Source: Glandiceps talaboti (Eukaryota > Hemichordata > Enteropneusta > Spengelidae). Taken from it: a DNA stretch of 64,000 nucleotides. Of this stretch, positions 60,371 to 64,000 are shown in pieces (within the stretch, counting starts at the first letter, position 1; each line of letters starts with the position of its first letter). The DNA is taken from the NCBI RefSeq assembly GCF_964340395.1, contig NC_135557.1:4190216-4254215 (forward strand), written 5' to 3'. Position numbers and translations under genes: made by a program. The notes beneath the pieces were generated by a model that had not been told where the DNA came from, made no database searches, and saw nothing but the letters and a program-made list of their open reading frames with translations.

Positions 60371-61393
60371 GATCATGTGATTTTGAAAGAGATATGTGAT
60401 TGGTTAAAATTACAATAATATGGATGTTTTGTATTGGGTTAAAGTGGTGATTGTGTTGTCAACGCCATGCCCCTTTTGAAAGCTTCTCAATGTCATTGGC
60501 AAAGAGCTTTGCTCTTTAATATGAAAGACCTAGTGCCCATGGTTAGCATTTTGAACTTTGAGCACTGATAATTTTGTAGCTCTCCCCATCATTTACCTGT
60601 GTCTGGATATAATCTTTATCGAGCTGAAGCGATTCCAATGTCATGGTTAATCATACAGAACTCGCAGTATAAATTCAAATGTACAAATCGAACTTTAATC
60701 AACTAAATTGTGATTTGTTACAAGTTAAGATCTGTTAGGCGCAAATGTGATGAAAACTGTTACATTGTATACAACGAGAACACTCATAGAGATATACTAG
60801 TATTTACCGACAAAACGTGCCGGTAACAAAAACAATATAGATAGATGAAAAACATAAGACGCGCGGTCACCGTTGAGTGTGGTTAATTTGGTCACGTGAT
60901 GCCAAAAACCTACTTACCCAATTCTAACAAAGTGTGATTTGTACAAGTTAGGATCAGTTAGGTGCCTATGTGATGCAAACTGTATATACAGAGCACTCGG
61001 AGAGAAATTTAGCGCTAAAATATAAACCACGCCGCCTCCTTTGAGTTTGGTGCTCTTGCCGCTCAAAGTAATATCGGGACACGTGATACCGAAAAACCTA
61101 TTGACCAAATTTGAATCTGCATTTACACAAGTCACATTAGGTTGTACGAATCGTACTAACCAAATTGTGATTTTTAAATGAAATATTGGATGGCCAGTTT
61201 GTGTACCTCTATTGGCTTTGATTTTAAAGTTAGCGATTTTGAGTTTAAATATTTGTTACTAATATATGGTGAATCTTTAATGAGCGAATGTCATCTTCGA
61301 CACATAAAATTGATAATTTTGGCAAAAATTGATTTTGAATATGACAAATCAAATCGGTATATCACTTGGCCACTTGATGTCACGGATTGAATG
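60371..61393. other. Non-coding stretch with diverged 225-bp repeat
   Basis: About 60703 and about 60928 start similar units (AATTGTGATTTGTTACAAGTTA versus AGTGTGATTTGTACAAGTTA, then GATC(A/T)GTTAGG, GTCACGTGATGCC/ACACGTGATACC). A third partial unit is near 61100. CACGTG E-box words are conserved in two units. No gene recognised. Confidence 0.6.
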
Positions 61394-61955
61394 GAAGACA
61401 ACTCTGTGCGATGGCCATTCTAATTCTTCTTCTTGTTTAACAGGGAATGGAATACAACTCTGTGCGATGGCCATTATAATTACTCTTCTTGTTTTACCAG
61501 GGAATGGAAGACAACTCTGTGCGATGACCATTCTACATATTCTTCTTGTTTAACCAGGGAATGGAAGACAACTCTGTGCGATGGCCATTCTAATTCTTCT
61601 TGTTGTTTAACCAGGGAATGGAAGACAACCCTGTGCGATGGCCATTCTAATTCTTCTTGTTGTTTAACCAGGGAATGGAAGACAACCCTGTGCGATGGCC
61701 ATTCTAATTCTTCTTGTTTAACCAGAGAATGGAAGACAACTCTGTGCGATGGCCATTCTAATTCTTCTTGTTTAACCAGAGAATGGAAGACAACTCTATG
61801 CGATGGCCATTCTACTATTCTTCTTCTTGTTTAACCAGGGAATGGAAGACAACTCTGTGCGATGGCCATTCTAATTACTCTTCTTGTTTAACCAGGGAAT
61901 GGAAGACAACACTGTGCGATGACCATTCTACATATTCTTCTTGTTTAACCATCCC
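61394..61955 (+). repeat. 54-bp minisatellite, about 10 copies
   Basis: Units GGAATGGAAGACAACTCTGT, GCGATGGCCATTCTAATTCT, TCTTGTTTAACCAG. The period is a multiple of 3, so an open frame of 18-residue repeats (REWKTTLCDGHSNSSCLT) results. Frame changes between units and the lack of any flank argue against a gene. Confidence 0.93.
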
Positions 61956-62762
61956 GTCATATCTTACAATTTACAATAATCGAAATTCTTGGCTCAGAAT
62001 GACAGACGAAAATACAAAGTTTTGAAGTTTAGTTTTTTTATTACTTTATATTATAAGCACTGTTTATATGTGAAATACTATCAATTTGTAAATATACAAG
62101 TATTCATGATATGTCTTTTCTCACTAGTCAAGCGACAATTTTAAGATAAGCAAAACATTGACAACTAAATCTAAAATCTACCTGAGTACCTTAAAAAAAC
62201 CACTCTGATAGTGCATACTTGTATTCATACAAAAAAGAAGACATTTTCTCTCATATTTACCGCTTCAGTCCCAATTCATAGAAATTACAAGAAAATACTT
62301 GAGCTCAAAACTTCTCTATTTTGTGTAATATATACACATATACTTACATATATCAGACCTTTACAGTTGTACAGTTTGACCTTATGTCGAGTCACTCACT
62401 AGCATCGTCGTAAAAATATACCTTTTTATGGTAACGGTACAACACATACATCATTGTCGTTAAACCATGTACCTCTTTGCGACTAACTCCAGGCGAAACC
62501 TAACTCCCTTGCTTACAAGAATACTTTATATAGCCATGTATTGTACAAAATCTTGAAATGTTAAATTATATTGACACTATCAACTTAGTGATTAAAAAAT
62601 TGATTAATGCAAAGAAAATCATGAAAATAATGTTGTGTTGTCAACCCAGTTACCATAGCAACTGTACAATTCAGGTGTTTATAGTATGCTGTTTTAATGA
62701 TATATAATAGATCTAGAGTGAATGAAGGTAGTCAAGGTGACTATGTAAACTAGAGGTGAAAC
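61956..62762. other. Non-coding stretch
   Basis: AT-rich, no gene recognised. A lone X-box-like GTTACCATAGCAAC lies at 62649-62662. Confidence 0.55.
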
Positions 62763-63058
62763 GCTACATACACACACACACATACATACACACACACATA
62801 CACACACATAAACACACACATACACACACACACGTACGTACGTACGTACGTACGTACGTACGTACGTACGTACATACATACATACATACATACACATATA
62901 TACATACATACATACATACATACATACACACACACGTATGTTACGTACATACATACATTCATACATACATACATACATACATACATACATACATACATAC
63001 ATACATACATACATACATACATACATACATACATACATACATACATACATACATACAT

Positions 63059-63095
<37 letters not shown>

Positions 63096-63185
63096 TACAT
63101 ACATACATACATACATACATACATACATACATACATACATACATACATACATACATACATACATACATACATACATACATACATA
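62763..63185. repeat. (CA)n / (CGTA)n / (CATA)n compound microsatellite
   Basis: CA runs, a (CGTA)n block at about 62833-62871, then long (CATA)n. Open frames on both strands are artefacts of the 4-bp period. Confidence 0.97.
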
Positions 63186-63239
63186 AACACAAAAACACAT
63201 ACAAAACATATTGAAAGCTATTGATTGATTGGCTGTTAA

Positions 63240-64000
63240 GTGTGGTTGACAGTTCTACACGATTGATTGACAGTTCTACACATTTGATTGACAGTTCTAC
63301 GTGTTTGACAGTTCTACATGTTTGACTGACAGTTCTACATGTTTGATTGACAGTTCTACATGTTTGACTGACAGTTCTACATGTTTGACTGACAGTTCTA
63401 CATGTTTGACTGACAGTTCTACATGTTTGATTGACAGTTCTATGTGTTTGATTGACAGTTCTACATGTTTGATTGACAGTTCTACATGTTTGATTGACAG
63501 TTCTACATGTTTGACTGACAGTTCTACATGTTTGACAGTTCTACATGTTTGACTGACAGTTCTACGTGTTTGATTGACAGTTCTACATGTTTGATTGACA
63601 GTTCTACACATTTGATTGACAGTTCTACATGTTTGATTGACAGTTCTACATGTTTGATTGACAGTTCTACATGTTTGATTGACAGTTCTACACATTTGAT
63701 TGACAGTTCTACATGTTTGACAGTTCTACATGTTTGACTGACAGTTCTACATGTTTGATTGACAGTTCTACATGTTTGATTGACAGTTCTACATGTTTGA
63801 TTGACAGTTCTACATGTTTGATTGACAGTTCTACACATTTGATTGACAGTTCTACATGTTTGACAGTTCTACATGTTTGATTGACAGTTCTACATGTTTG
63901 ATTGACAGTTCTACATGTTTGATTGACAGTTCTACGTGTTTGATTGACAGTTCTACATGTTTGATTGACAGTTCTACATGTTTGATTGACAGTTCTACGT
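63240..64000 (+). repeat. 21-bp minisatellite, at least 35 copies, runs off the window
   Basis: Units GATTGACAGTTCTACATGTT + T, with TACGTG, TACACA and GACTGACAG variants, and several 17-bp units lacking GACTG/GATTG. Both strands stay open because the period is a multiple of 3. The array continues past the end of the window. Confidence 0.96.

Noticed and set aside
61433-61834. 133-aa repeat protein with 18-residue units
   Set aside because: Minisatellite translation; unit-length variation shifts the frame and overlapping frames are equally open.
63297-63838. Open frames in the 21-bp array on both strands
   Set aside because: The period is a multiple of 3; no evidence of a gene.

Overview
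This is an AT-rich, intron-containing animal genomic window, very probably from a marine invertebrate. The sequence shows one spliced multidomain gene, a second small intronless ORF, four recognisable retroelement remnants, several TIR/fold-back elements and about 20 kb of minisatellite and microsatellite arrays. The domain set of the main gene (GT-B-like fold, TRADD-N, coiled coil, NHL propeller) resembles immune or apoptosis-type proteins of amphioxus, hemichordates and lophotrochozoans. I cannot fix the phylum from sequence alone.

Layout. 1-6255 is one copy of a segmental duplication; its partner lies at 56205-59660. Each copy carries different later insertions. 7.35-18.2 kb is a near-continuous run of unrelated minisatellites (54, 55, 60, 62, 67 and 77 bp units), broken by a 120-bp-arm inverted repeat at 10.9-11.3 kb. 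A tRNA-derived SINE lies at 19.6-19.9 kb and a TIR element at 20.97-22.16 kb. 22.5-26.6 kb is bounded by long inverted repeats and contains a small ORF of unknown function (117 aa) behind a TATA-like box. 26.9-30.5 kb holds a decayed non-LTR reverse transcriptase and a decayed Penelope-like element with GIY-YIG endonuclease remains.

The main gene runs on the + strand from 33811 to 55803. I reconstruct six coding exons. Every junction is GT/AG, the phases agree, and the total of 3030 nt gives 1009 aa plus stop. Domain order is GT-B-like glycosyltransferase fold, short basic linker, TRADD-N domain, coiled coil, NHL-type beta-propeller. Exons 3, 4 and 5 are each multiples of 3 nt between phase-1 introns. 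The last intron is 16.3 kb and consists mostly of two minisatellites (31/36 bp and 28/26 bp units), plus a decayed array of about 160-bp periodicity carrying RFX X-box-like palindromes. A polyadenylation signal lies at 56186, about 15 bp before the downstream copy of the segmental duplication. The window itself starts at the homologous base of the upstream copy. This suggests that a paralogous gene ends just outside the window and that the locus is a tandem gene cluster.

The downstream part contains the 3' end of a non-LTR element with a restriction-like endonuclease, inserted in a TATG microsatellite, followed by more minisatellites up to the window end.
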